Below are positions 1 to 5,078 of a stretch of 8,277 bases of DNA, one piece after another. Location: assembly GCA_023248455.1 (NCBI GenBank), contig JAHFEN010000022.1, positions 1-8,277 of the forward strand, written 5' to 3'. Source of the stretch: Microcaldota archaeon (GTDB lineage Archaea; Micrarchaeota; Micrarchaeia; Anstonellales; Anstonellaceae). Position 1 is the first letter of the stretch. The number at the start of each line of letters is the position of its first letter. The notes beneath the pieces are model-generated. The model was not told the origin of the DNA and searched no databases. It worked only from the letters and a program-made list of their open reading frames with translations. The position numbers were made by a program, and so were the translations under genes.

Positions 1-732
1 GCAGTCTCCCGCCTGCTTGGCCTTCCTACATTGCCCCTTGAGCATGTATACTCGGCAGTGCGCGGCTACTACCGCGGCATCGAAGGGCTGACGGAAAACA
101 TAGAGCTTTTTTTCATAGATGGCGTGCTTCCTGGTTATCTCTGGATTTTTCCCATGGGCGATGGATTGGCAAACGTGGGGCTTGGAATACTCTCCTCTGA
201 TTTGCAGAAAGGCAGGAAGCACCCGGCAGTGGTGCTTGCGGATGCAGTTGCGAATCACCCGGCGCTTTGCGGAAGATTCAAGGGCTCAACGCTTGAAGGG
301 AAAATCGGCGGCTGGTCAATACCAAACGGCTCTTTCAGGAAAAAGCTTTATGGAGAGGGTTGGGTGCTGGTTGGCGACGCGGCATCGCTTGTTGACCCGT
401 TCTCAGGTGAGGGGGTGGGGAACGCGCTCTCTTCCGGAAAATTCGCTGCAAATGCAATAAATTTAGCCCTTTCCCAGAGCGGCGATGGGCCGATAAGCGC
501 ATCCTCCCTTTCAAGCTATTCCCTCCGGGTGGACAGGGAGCTACGGCCGGAAATGGAAAACTCCTACAAAATACAGAGGCTTTCCCGTTTCCGGTTCCTT
601 TTGAACCTTTTCATAGGAAAGGCGGCGACCAAGCCCAAGGCGCGGCAGATGATAAACGACATGTTCGCTTCCGAAGAGGGCAAAAAGAAGGTCGAGTCCC
701 CGCTCACCTACCTCGAGATGCTCCTTCCGTAA
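1..732 (+). CDS. Geranylgeranyl reductase family FAD enzyme, 3' part
   Basis: This is the C-terminal 243 residues of a flavoprotein of the geranylgeranyl reductase family, which in archaea saturates the double bonds of isoprenoid chains in membrane lipids. The frame is open from base 1, so the start lies outside the window; internal TTG or GTG codons are unlikely starts. The middle carries the family-type PGYLWIFPMGDG stretch (about residues 45-56 of the fragment) followed by NVGLGI. The FAD-binding motif GWVLVGDAASLVDPFSGEG, with its GDAA and the DPFSGEG loop, is near residues 120-140. The missing N-terminal part should hold the GxGxxG dinucleotide fold; full-length members are about 400 residues. 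The C-terminal 60 residues are helical and basic. The stop (730-732) lies two bases from the stop of the opposing frame at 735. Other members of this superfamily act on menaquinone or chlorophyll side chains, so the exact substrate is inferred from the archaeal context. Confidence 0.88.
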   Translation, partial: AVSRLLGLPTLPLEHVYSAVRGYYRGIEGLTENIELFFIDGVLPGYLWIFPMGDGLANVGLGILSSDLQKGRKHPAVVLADAVANHPALCGRFKGSTLEGKIGGWSIPNGSFRKKLYGEGWVLVGDAASLVDPFSGEGVGNALSSGKFAANAINLALSQSGDGPISASSLSSYSLRVDRELRPEMENSYKIQRLSRFRFLLNLFIGKAATKPKARQMINDMFASEEGKKKVESPLTYLEMLLP

Positions 733-734
733 TT

Positions 735-1145
735 TCAAATCTTTTGCCTGCTCCCAATATTGAAGATATCCCATTCCAAGCCCTTATTACTCACAAGCTC
801 ACCTGAAATCCGGGAAAGGAGCATTGCTTTCACTGACTTGTACTTGTCCTGCGCAAGCGGGGCATTACCTATCGCGTGGTTCAAATTCTTGGCATTGAAA
901 GAAAATATCGACTCGCGTACGTTCTCGTAGTTGTGGCAGAAGTACGAATCAGAGCAGTCCCTGCACGTGTAGCACTCGAAGCACCTGCTAATCTTGCTCG
1001 AGCAGTAACAGTTTATGCAGAACGACGAGTCCAGAACCGAATGGCAGCTAAAGCAATTCTGCGAGCTCCCATGCCAGAAGGCGAAGCCGCAGTAATTCGC
1101 GTATGCCGGTCCAGATGTCCAGTGGCAGTTCGCCCATCGGCTCCC
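735..1145 (-). pseudogene. Cysteine-rich protein frame without a start codon (frameshifted or decayed)
   Basis: The minus strand is open for 136 codons from just after a TGA (1146-1148) to a TGA at 735-737. About 12 cysteines fall in the first 80 residues in short spacings, including NCFSC, CINCYC and CFECYTCRDC, then FCHNYENVRES and a cysteine-free helical end (KYKSVKAMLLSRI). Such dense CxxC spacing suggests metal binding or disulfides; I do not recognise a named family. No ATG, GTG or TTG occurs in this frame until near the C terminus. An ATG at 1137-1135 in a second frame follows a GAGGG-like ribosome site (1141-1147) and a TTTAAA-like box (1152-1158). That frame reads MGELPLDIWTGIRELL and then stops. 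A single frameshift within about 60 bases would join the two into one roughly 135-residue protein. It could be a recent frameshift, a sequencing error, or the tail of a longer decayed gene. It converges on the reductase gene with a two-base gap. Confidence 0.6.
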
Positions 1146-1183
1146 TCAACGTTTTAAATGCTACAATAAAGAATAAAACCTCA

Positions 1184-1235
1184 AGGTGCCTCCATCAAGC
1201 CTCGGCACCTGCAGAGTAGGCTTTTGTGCCGGGCT
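1184..1235 (+). other. Competing hairpins in the leader of the tRNA-Thr gene
   Basis: Three related segments allow two exclusive stems. AGGTGCC (1184-1190) pairs perfectly with GGCACCT (1204-1210). AGCCTCGGCAC (1198-1208) pairs with GTGCCGGGCT (1226-1235) over 10 bp with one bulged T. The second stem ends four bases before the tRNA 5' end. AT-rich sequence at 1161-1180 could supply the promoter, which would place these hairpins in the tRNA leader. A role in RNase P access or transcription is only a guess. Confidence 0.4.
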
Positions 1236-1239
1236 CGAT

Positions 1240-1389
1240 GCCTCCGTAGCTCAGTGGTAGAGCGCCAGTTTCGTACGGAAAACCCCTTCGGTCATCTGTC
1301 GGAGGGTTTCCCGGCTTCCTCCCATGATAAACAGGGATGGAGCTGTTCGAAAAAACTGGAAGTCGTGGGTTCAATCCCCATCGGAGGCT
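1240..1389 (+). tRNA. tRNA-Thr (CGU) with a 78-base intron
   Basis: The exons (1240-1275 and 1354-1389) form a complete 72-base cloverleaf. The acceptor stem is GCCTCCG (1240-1246) with CGGAGGC (1382-1388). The D stem is GCTC/GAGC with a seven-base loop AGTGGTA. The anticodon stem is CCAGT (1265-1269) with ACTGG (1355-1359), the variable loop is AAGTC, and the T stem GTGGG/CCCAT carries the loop TTCAATC. The anticodon CGT is at 1272-1274. Base 73 is U (1389), which fits archaeal threonine tRNAs, and CCA is not encoded. The intron interrupts the usual site between positions 37 and 38. The 3' end overlaps the last 19 bases of the minus-strand gene at 1371. Confidence 0.93.
1276..1353 (+). other. 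Archaeal tRNA intron with bulge-helix-bulge splice motif
   Basis: TTCG (1270-1273) pairs with CGAA (1348-1351) to give the four-base-pair central helix. It is flanked by three-base bulges TAC (1274-1276) and AAA (1352-1354). Cutting after the second base of each bulge releases 1276-1353 and rejoins A37 to A38, the standard action of the archaeal tRNA splicing endonuclease. The intron itself folds into two hairpins: GGAAA-CCC (1277-1285, one bulged A) with GGGTTTCC (1304-1311), and GGCT/CCTCCC (1313-1323) with GGGA-GG/AGCT (1334-1344). The helix on the intron side of the first bulge is weak (two G-U pairs), so the motif is of the relaxed kind. Confidence 0.85.
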
Positions 1390-1853
1390 TCATTGCCTGA
1401 TGCATCGCTCTCAAGTTCGGCCTCGAGCTTTTTCAAATCCTTGCCGAGCTTTTCATGGATCCTTTCAGCCTCATCAGGGAAATCCCGCTCGATTTTTTTC
1501 AGGATTCCGCTCCGCATTTCATGGTATAATATGATGTCCTCAAGAAGCCGGAATTTCCAGTCAAGCTCGAAAGTTTTCACGATGATGCTTGGAATCCTGT
1601 TCTGCCTGAGGATTTTGTCCTTTGAAACGTGCTCCTCTTCATCTTCTCGGCTGCTGCTTACTTCCACATAAAGACCGAATGAGGCTATGAACAGGTCAGT
1701 TTCCAAAATGGTCAGCTTCCTACCAACAGATGCGAGCACAGGCTGGTGGGCTGCGAAGTCCAGCTTCAGCTTCTCCAGTATGAATGCAGCAACCAGCCTC
1801 TCTTCATTTGAGTTCAGGGAATCGTAAAGGCGTTCAAGCTCCTCATTCTGCAT
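1371..1853 (-). CDS. Hypothetical protein, possible PD-(D/E)XK nuclease fold
   Basis: This is a 160-residue soluble protein of unassigned family. The order of elements matches small PD-(D/E)XK or DUF559-like folds. It has a first helix with conserved-type glutamates (NSNEERLVAAFILEKL, 14-29), then DFAAHQPVL (32-40), an acidic strand TDLFI (D53), a strand YVEV (E64), a charged linker, then a helix and strand KDKILRQNRIPSIIV (78-92). In active members the strand reads ExK; here it is E64-V-S66, so the catalytic lysine is absent or displaced. From about residue 115 the protein is a charged helix that ends in an acidic tail. The start ATG (1853) has a strong ribosome site, GGAGAGG, about five bases upstream. 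The stop lies inside the 3' end of the opposing tRNA-Thr gene. The coding evidence (RBS, composition, consistent pattern) is good; the fold assignment is inference from pattern alone. Confidence 0.7.
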   Translation of the reverse strand: MQNEELERLYDSLNSNEERLVAAFILEKLKLDFAAHQPVLASVGRKLTILETDLFIASFGLYVEVSSSREDEEEHVSKDKILRQNRIPSIIVKTFELDWKFRLLEDIILYHEMRSGILKKIERDFPDEAERIHEKLGKDLKKLEAELESDASGNEASDGD

Positions 1854-1882
1854 ATGCCTCTCCTGCTTGCATTTCCGAAGCG

Positions 1883-1940
1883 TTCATTTATTAGCATTTT
1901 TGGCATGCAATACATATCGCAACAATGAATGAGTTGGGCG
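1883..1940 (+). repeat. Diverged copy of the promoter and first codons of the 2604 gene
   Basis: Roughly 50 of 58 bases match 2570-2628, with one single-base gap. Shared blocks are TTCATTTATTAGC, GGCATGCAATAC, GCAACAA and GAATGAG. The start codon ATG of the functional copy (2604) corresponds to ATC here (1916-1918), and codon 4 AAG corresponds to ATG (1925). The next codons remain similar (N-E-L-G against N-E-L-D). Weaker similarity may extend about 12 bases upstream. It looks like a segmental duplication of a promoter plus gene start. Confidence 0.8.
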
Positions 1941-2047
1941 AAAAAGGTGCGCAGTTTTCATGCAAGCATATAGCTTGCTTTTTATTCTTTCCTAACGTCT
2001 ATATCACCGAGAAGCAGATAGCTAAGGGCCTGTTCTGGTTGACATAA
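1925..2047 (+). CDS. Possible 40-residue peptide downstream of the duplicated promoter
   Basis: An ATG at 1925, in the duplicated start region, opens 40 codons to a TAA at 2045. The first residues, MNELGEK, parallel NELDAK of the membrane protein at 2604. The rest (CKHIACFLFF, then VYITEKQIAKGLFW) shows no resemblance to it. A promoter copy lies about 30-40 bases upstream and no ribosome site is visible. A hairpin followed by a T run (1962-1984) falls inside the frame, which argues against full-length transcription. A gene-start relic is as likely as a real small protein. Confidence 0.2.
   Translation: MNELGEKGAQFSCKHIACFLFFPNVYITEKQIAKGLFWLT
1962..1990 (+). terminator. Hairpin plus T-run terminator candidate
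   Basis: GCAAGC (1962-1967), a five-base loop ATATA and GCTTGC (1973-1978) are followed immediately by a T-rich run (TTTTTATTCTTT, 1979-1990). It lies about 45 bases after the duplicated promoter copy, so it could end a short transcript beginning near 1914. Archaeal termination depends mainly on the T run, which this supplies. Confidence 0.5.
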
Positions 2048-2171
2048 GCCAGTAACCGCCTGACTTCCGTCCTCATTTCGGGCGGGTTGAAAGTATCGTG
2101 GCAGACCAATGCCAGAGGTCTTTGGCGGATCCTGGCAATTCCTGCAGATTCACAAAATCTGGGTGTTTGGG
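1991..2171 (+). other. Intergenic region with weak inverted repeats ahead of the response regulator
   Basis: No convincing gene is seen here apart from the tail of the doubtful peptide frame. AACCGCC (2054-2060) can pair with GGCGGGTT (2081-2088) with one bulge. CAGATT (2145-2150) pairs with AATCTG (2156-2161) directly before the likely ribosome site GGTG (2162-2165) of the next gene. No clear TATA box stands out; AT-rich sequence at 2151-2158 is the only candidate near the start codon. Confidence 0.3.
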
Positions 2172-2531
2172 ATGAATAAGATTCTCATACTGGAGGATGA
2201 TGCTGATTTTGCAGAGATTGAAAAAATGCTTGTGGAGCGGGCAGGCTATAAGGTAAGCGTTTCCATGGACCCGAAAAAAGCGCTCGCAATAGTGAAAAAT
2301 TACGATCTGCTGCTGCTTGATATGATCATGGTTTCTGGGGTTTCCGGCAGGGCTTTCCTTGCCAAGATGAAGGAGCTTAAACTCAAAACCCCGGTGATAA
2401 TCGTTTCGGGGGTTGCCCTGTCGCGCGTTTTTTCGGAGGAACTTGCCAAATATTATCCTGAGGCTGGATTCATCCAGAAAACTTACGTGAATACTGAGCT
2501 TATTCCAGCAATAAAGGAAAAGATAGGATGA
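2172..2531 (+). CDS. Stand-alone response-regulator receiver domain (CheY-like)
   Basis: This 119-residue protein is a single receiver domain with no output domain. It should accept phosphate from a histidine kinase and act through protein contacts in the cytoplasm. The acidic pocket is in KILILEDDAD (E8, D9, D10). The phosphoacceptor is D50 in LLLLDMIM, the switch serine is S79 in VIIVSGV, and the conserved lysine is K103 in FIQKTYV. The usual KP dipeptide is KT here, a modest departure. I chose ATG 2172 because it gives the standard receiver N terminus and has GGTG seven bases upstream; the same frame is open back to 2109 but that extension does not resemble the family. No histidine kinase lies in the window, so its partner is unknown. 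The membrane protein gene starts 72 bases downstream with its own promoter. Confidence 0.88.
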   Translation: MNKILILEDDADFAEIEKMLVERAGYKVSVSMDPKKALAIVKNYDLLLLDMIMVSGVSGRAFLAKMKELKLKTPVIIVSGVALSRVFSEELAKYYPEAGFIQKTYVNTELIPAIKEKIG

Positions 2532-2569
2532 AAAAATTGGCGTGGTGCAACCGCAGTGCCTTTGAGGCT

Positions 2570-2603
2570 TTCATTTATTAGCTTTTTTTGGCATGCAATA
2601 CCC
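2570..2603 (+). promoter_or_regulatory. TATA-type promoter for the 2604 membrane protein
   Basis: The AT-rich block TTTATTAGCTTTTTTT (2574-2589) sits about 20-30 bases before ATG 2604, the spacing expected for an archaeal TATA box driving a leaderless or near-leaderless mRNA. No ribosome site precedes the ATG. A diverged copy of the whole segment is at 1883-1940. Confidence 0.55.
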
Positions 2604-3158
2604 ATGGCAACAAAGAATGAGCTGGACGCAAAATTCCTGAAGGAGGCAAGAAGCTTTGCAGAGGACTATGTTGAGGGCACATCTCCCCGCGAGCTTTTGC
2701 CGCACATGGAGCTTTATCAGCTTGCATTCATCCTGTTCCTCGGAGTCAGCATCATTGTTCTCTTCAAGGGCCTGTTCCTATCAGGCAATTCGGCCCTTGT
2801 TATCGCATCGCTTGCGCAGCTCCTATGCATAGTTCTTTCGCTCCGGTATTCCTCTTATATGAAATCAGGCAGGAACATATTGGTGTTTCTTCTAGTTCTT
2901 ACGATCATGTCCGCTGCCCTCTTTTTCATCGGGGAAAGCGGGAGGGCGGCCATTGCGCCATACTATGTGTTCGACCATTACATATTTGGGGTATTCTACG
3001 GATTCACCATATTCCTTTTCAAGCTCCTTGTGGAGCGCCAGGTGGAATACGACCTGTACCTGGAACTTCACAAAAAGGCAGGAACAGAAAAAAAGGACAG
3101 TGTCTCACAATTAAAAAAGTGGGTGGTGGGAATAATTGACAGGATACTCATGCCCTAG
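2604..3158 (+). CDS. Hypothetical four-helix integral membrane protein
   Basis: This 184-residue protein belongs to no family I recognise. About 35 charged N-terminal residues (NELDAKFLKEARSFAEDYVEG) precede four hydrophobic segments: LAFILFLGVSIIVLFKGLFL (about 39-58), ALVIASLAQLLCIVLSL (about 63-79), ILVFLLVLTIMSAALFFI (about 88-105) and YIFGVFYGFTIFLFKLLV (about 122-139). A basic and acidic cytosolic-type tail follows, ending IIDRILMP. The frame is open back to 2556, but ATG 2604 is preferred because a TATA-like box lies about 25 bases upstream and the duplicated copy at 1883 conserves the sequence from this codon onward. The stop overlaps the end of the convergent minus-strand gene by 11 bases (3148-3158). 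It may be a small transporter-like or sensor-like membrane subunit, but nothing in the sequence settles a function. Confidence 0.75.
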   Translation: MATKNELDAKFLKEARSFAEDYVEGTSPRELLPHMELYQLAFILFLGVSIIVLFKGLFLSGNSALVIASLAQLLCIVLSLRYSSYMKSGRNILVFLLVLTIMSAALFFIGESGRAAIAPYYVFDHYIFGVFYGFTIFLFKLLVERQVEYDLYLELHKKAGTEKKDSVSQLKKWVVGIIDRILMP

Positions 3159-4503
3159 ATTTCCTCTCAACAACCGTTTTTTGCATGGCGTATGGCTTTC
3201 CGTTCGCATCCACGCCTAATAATCCTATTGAGATCTTATCAGTCGGGGCCTCCTTTTCAGCAAGGAACTTCAGGTGCACGTTTTTCTCCATGCCCTTTAC
3301 CTTGGTTTTTCCCACCAATGCCGCCTTGAGCCGGCCGCTTTCCTTCCCGTACGAAACCTGCGATTCGGCAGAAAGAATGCCACCGCTCTCGCCCTTGTTG
3401 TCAAATCTGAGCACAAGGTACAGGTTTCCATCCTGCTCCAAGAATGCCGCGCTTCCTTTCCTGTATGAAAGGTCCAGCGGGGTTTTGACCTCGCACTCCA
3501 GCCGAATTGTTTCGCTTTGCGCGCCTTCCCTGTCAACGTAAATGGCGGTTTCCTTCAGCTGCCCGCCGAATGACAGAACGCCGCGCGCAGTGTCTTCTTT
3601 CAGGTCGAATTCCACGCTGAAGGCAGCCTCAGATCCTGCTTCAAGGCCGCACTTTCCAGGCTCGAGCTTCATGCCAATTTTCCCGCCTTTTGAATCGACA
3701 AGCGAAGCCACGAGCTCCACTGCAATCTTGTGCTGTGCGCGGTTCTTCCCGGAGAGAAGCACAACATTCTTCTTTTGCCCGACAGAAAGAGAAACCGGCA
3801 GACCCTTAGTCACCAATAGAGTGAGTGCGGGCTGATCCTGGGTTTCCAGCCTCCATCCCCTTCCTGCGTGTACGCGCTTATCACTGGGCTCGGGCTTGTA
3901 TCTCTTGCCAGGCATATATCCAGTGACAAATGAGTTTTTGCTCACCGCAGCATTGAGCCAGTTTCTATCCTTTTCTGCATCTGGCCTTGAGTTTCGGAGC
4001 GCCTCCTCTTTCTTCTCCAAAGAAACGCTCCACTGGTGTCTTATTCTTGTTTCATCCTCTTGCGTGCCCTTGGCAAGCTCGTCCTTTCTTCTCTGCACCA
4101 ATTCCTCAAGCTGCTTCCTCAAGAGATTGTCCTCCTGTATCTCGCGCTTTTTCTTGTCCTCGTCCGCCTTGTCGCGCCTTTCCATCATACGGTTATGCCA
4201 TGACCAACCTCCCTCTGCGCCAGCCTCATGCCTGCCAACTGCCATCCCTCTGCTGCCGTAAGAGCCTCCCTCTAGAGCCTCCCTGCGCATCTTGTCTCGT
4301 TTCATTTGCGATTCCTTTTCAAGTTTTTCCGAGTATTCCTTTTCCTTCTGCTTCCTGATTTCTTCTTGGCGCTGCTGCTCCTTCTTGCGCTTTGCGTCTT
4401 CATCCTGTTTCACCCTTATGTAACAGGTCATGCAGTAGTCATGCCCCCCGAACTGGACGCCTGATTCATACTCCGACCTGCACTTGTCGCAGCGCCATGC
4501 CAT
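3148..4503 (-). CDS. Zinc-ribbon, charged-helix and beta-domain protein of unknown function
   Basis: This 451-residue protein has three visible parts. Residues 1-30 contain a CX2C-X15-CX2C zinc ribbon (C5, C8, C24, C27). Residues about 31-180 are very rich in K, E, R, Q and D and should form long helices or coiled coil, broken by a Gly/Ser-rich stretch near 79-100 (EGGSYGSRGMAVG, AEGGWSW). Residues about 215-451 are alternating hydrophobic and polar strands with sequence such as PLDLSYRKGSAAF and LYLVLRFDNKGESGG, which suggests two immunoglobulin-like or arrestin-like beta domains. There is no signal peptide or membrane helix, so it is probably cytosolic. The start ATG (4503) has a TATA-like box about 24 bases upstream and no ribosome site, so the mRNA may be leaderless. 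It may be an adaptor that binds a protein or nucleic acid through the ribbon; I cannot name a family. Confidence 0.75.
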   Translation of the reverse strand: MAWRCDKCRSEYESGVQFGGHDYCMTCYIRVKQDEDAKRKKEQQRQEEIRKQKEKEYSEKLEKESQMKRDKMRREALEGGSYGSRGMAVGRHEAGAEGGWSWHNRMMERRDKADEDKKKREIQEDNLLRKQLEELVQRRKDELAKGTQEDETRIRHQWSVSLEKKEEALRNSRPDAEKDRNWLNAAVSKNSFVTGYMPGKRYKPEPSDKRVHAGRGWRLETQDQPALTLLVTKGLPVSLSVGQKKNVVLLSGKNRAQHKIAVELVASLVDSKGGKIGMKLEPGKCGLEAGSEAAFSVEFDLKEDTARGVLSFGGQLKETAIYVDREGAQSETIRLECEVKTPLDLSYRKGSAAFLEQDGNLYLVLRFDNKGESGGILSAESQVSYGKESGRLKAALVGKTKVKGMEKNVHLKFLAEKEAPTDKISIGLLGVDANGKPYAMQKTVVERKSRA

Positions 4504-4522
4504 GGAAAATATGCCGGGATTA

Positions 4523-4534
4523 GCTTTTTTAAGT
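4523..4534. promoter_or_regulatory. Shared bidirectional TATA-like box
   Basis: The 51-base gap between two divergent start codons (4503 minus, 4555 plus) contains one strong AT block, AGCTTTTTTAAG, whose core CTTTTTTAAG nearly equals its own reverse complement. It is centred about 25 bases from each start codon, the proper distance for an archaeal TATA box in both directions with leaderless transcripts. Confidence 0.5.
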
Positions 4535-4554
4535 GAAGGGCAAATATCCTACTT

Positions 4555-4749
4555 ATGTCAAAACAAACTCCCCTCATCAAGCACCCTAAAATGCGCATGG
4601 AACGGCTGGTTTACGGAACGTTCATTTCGTTCCTCGGGTGCCTCTGGCTTGCAGCGGAACTCGGCTGGGTGCAGGTCACAATACCCCTGGGTCCGATCAT
4701 AATCATACTGCTTGGCTTTACCATGCTGCTCCCTTGGCTGGAAAAGTAA
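4555..4749 (+). CDS. Small membrane protein with two hydrophobic segments
   Basis: This is a 64-residue protein with a basic N terminus (about 18 residues, KQTPLIKHPKMRMERL) and two hydrophobic segments, YGTFISFLGCLWLAAELGW (about 20-38) and IPLGPIIIILLGFTMLLPWL (about 43-62). The layout resembles the short two-helix unit common in small prokaryotic membrane proteins, in which a W or G turn and a proline separate the helices. Its function is unknown. The ATG lies about 25 bases from the shared TATA-like box, and no ribosome site is visible. It is the first gene of a likely operon: the next frame begins 17 bases after its stop and has its own strong ribosome site. Overlapping frames on both strands here look like shadows. 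Confidence 0.72.
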   Translation: MSKQTPLIKHPKMRMERLVYGTFISFLGCLWLAAELGWVQVTIPLGPIIIILLGFTMLLPWLEK

Positions 4750-4755
4750 GCAAAC

Positions 4756-4761
4756 GAGGTG
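4756..4761 (+). promoter_or_regulatory. Ribosome binding site that supports a CUG start
   Basis: GAGGTG at 4756-4761 matches the archaeal anti-Shine-Dalgarno sequence over six bases. It ends five bases before CTG 4767, which is in frame with the downstream protein. No ATG, GTG or TTG occurs in that frame at a suitable distance. Confidence 0.6.
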
Positions 4762-4766
4762 TTTTT

Positions 4767-5078
4767 CTGAATCTGGTATTCGAGGCCCCGATTGCCGACA
4801 AGGCAAAGACAACGGCCATTCTTGAGGCAGACCCGTACGCCGAAAAAAGCTTTTCCAGGAATGGCTACAAAGTGAAGGACGGCATACTGCTCGGGCAGGA
4901 CAAGGAAAAGATCTATATTTTCCTGCGCGCGGGCGACGAATTCGCCGCATTTGCCAAAGAAAAGCTCGCTGGCGTTGCCGCTCTTTCCAAGCAGGAAGTG
5001 GCGAATGCGGTTGCCAACAAGATTGAGGAAGAGGAGAGCAGCGCAGAAGTAGGATTCGGTTCCATTTTCGGTGATTAG
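4767..5078 (+). CDS. Small protein, possibly Pcc1-like, with apparent CUG start
   Basis: This frame gives 103 residues from CTG 4767. The pattern is a strand NLVFEAP, a helical region ADKAKTTAILEADPYAEKSF, a strand pair around YKVKDGILLGQ and KIYIFLRAGD, then a long helix EFAAFAKEKLAGVAALSKQEVANAV. This strand-helix-strand-strand-helix order and the ADP motif after the first helix recall Pcc1, the small dimerising subunit of the KEOPS complex that makes the t6A base in tRNA; that is a pattern-level inference. An acidic tail EEEESSAEVGFGSIFGD resembles the end of archaeal ribosomal stalk proteins. The same frame is open upstream to a GTG at 4638, but that part overlaps the preceding gene out of frame and looks like a shadow. 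CTG is preferred for its ribosome site; ATG-to-CTG change of an ancestral MNLVFEAP start is plausible. Confidence 0.68.
   Translation: MNLVFEAPIADKAKTTAILEADPYAEKSFSRNGYKVKDGILLGQDKEKIYIFLRAGDEFAAFAKEKLAGVAALSKQEVANAVANKIEEEESSAEVGFGSIFGD

Noticed and set aside
876..1157. Plus-strand reading frame of 93 codons
   Set aside because: It is the shadow of the cysteine-rich minus-strand frame; its Ala/Arg/Val-rich translation has no domain pattern and no ribosome site.
1925..2047. Full paralogue of the 2604 membrane protein
   Set aside because: Similarity stops after about ten codons and no hydrophobic helices matching the four-helix protein follow.
3896..4358. Plus-strand Ser/Pro/Cys-rich reading frames
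   Set aside because: They are antisense shadows of the Lys/Glu-rich region of the 451-residue protein, whose codons read backwards as Ser, Phe and Leu.
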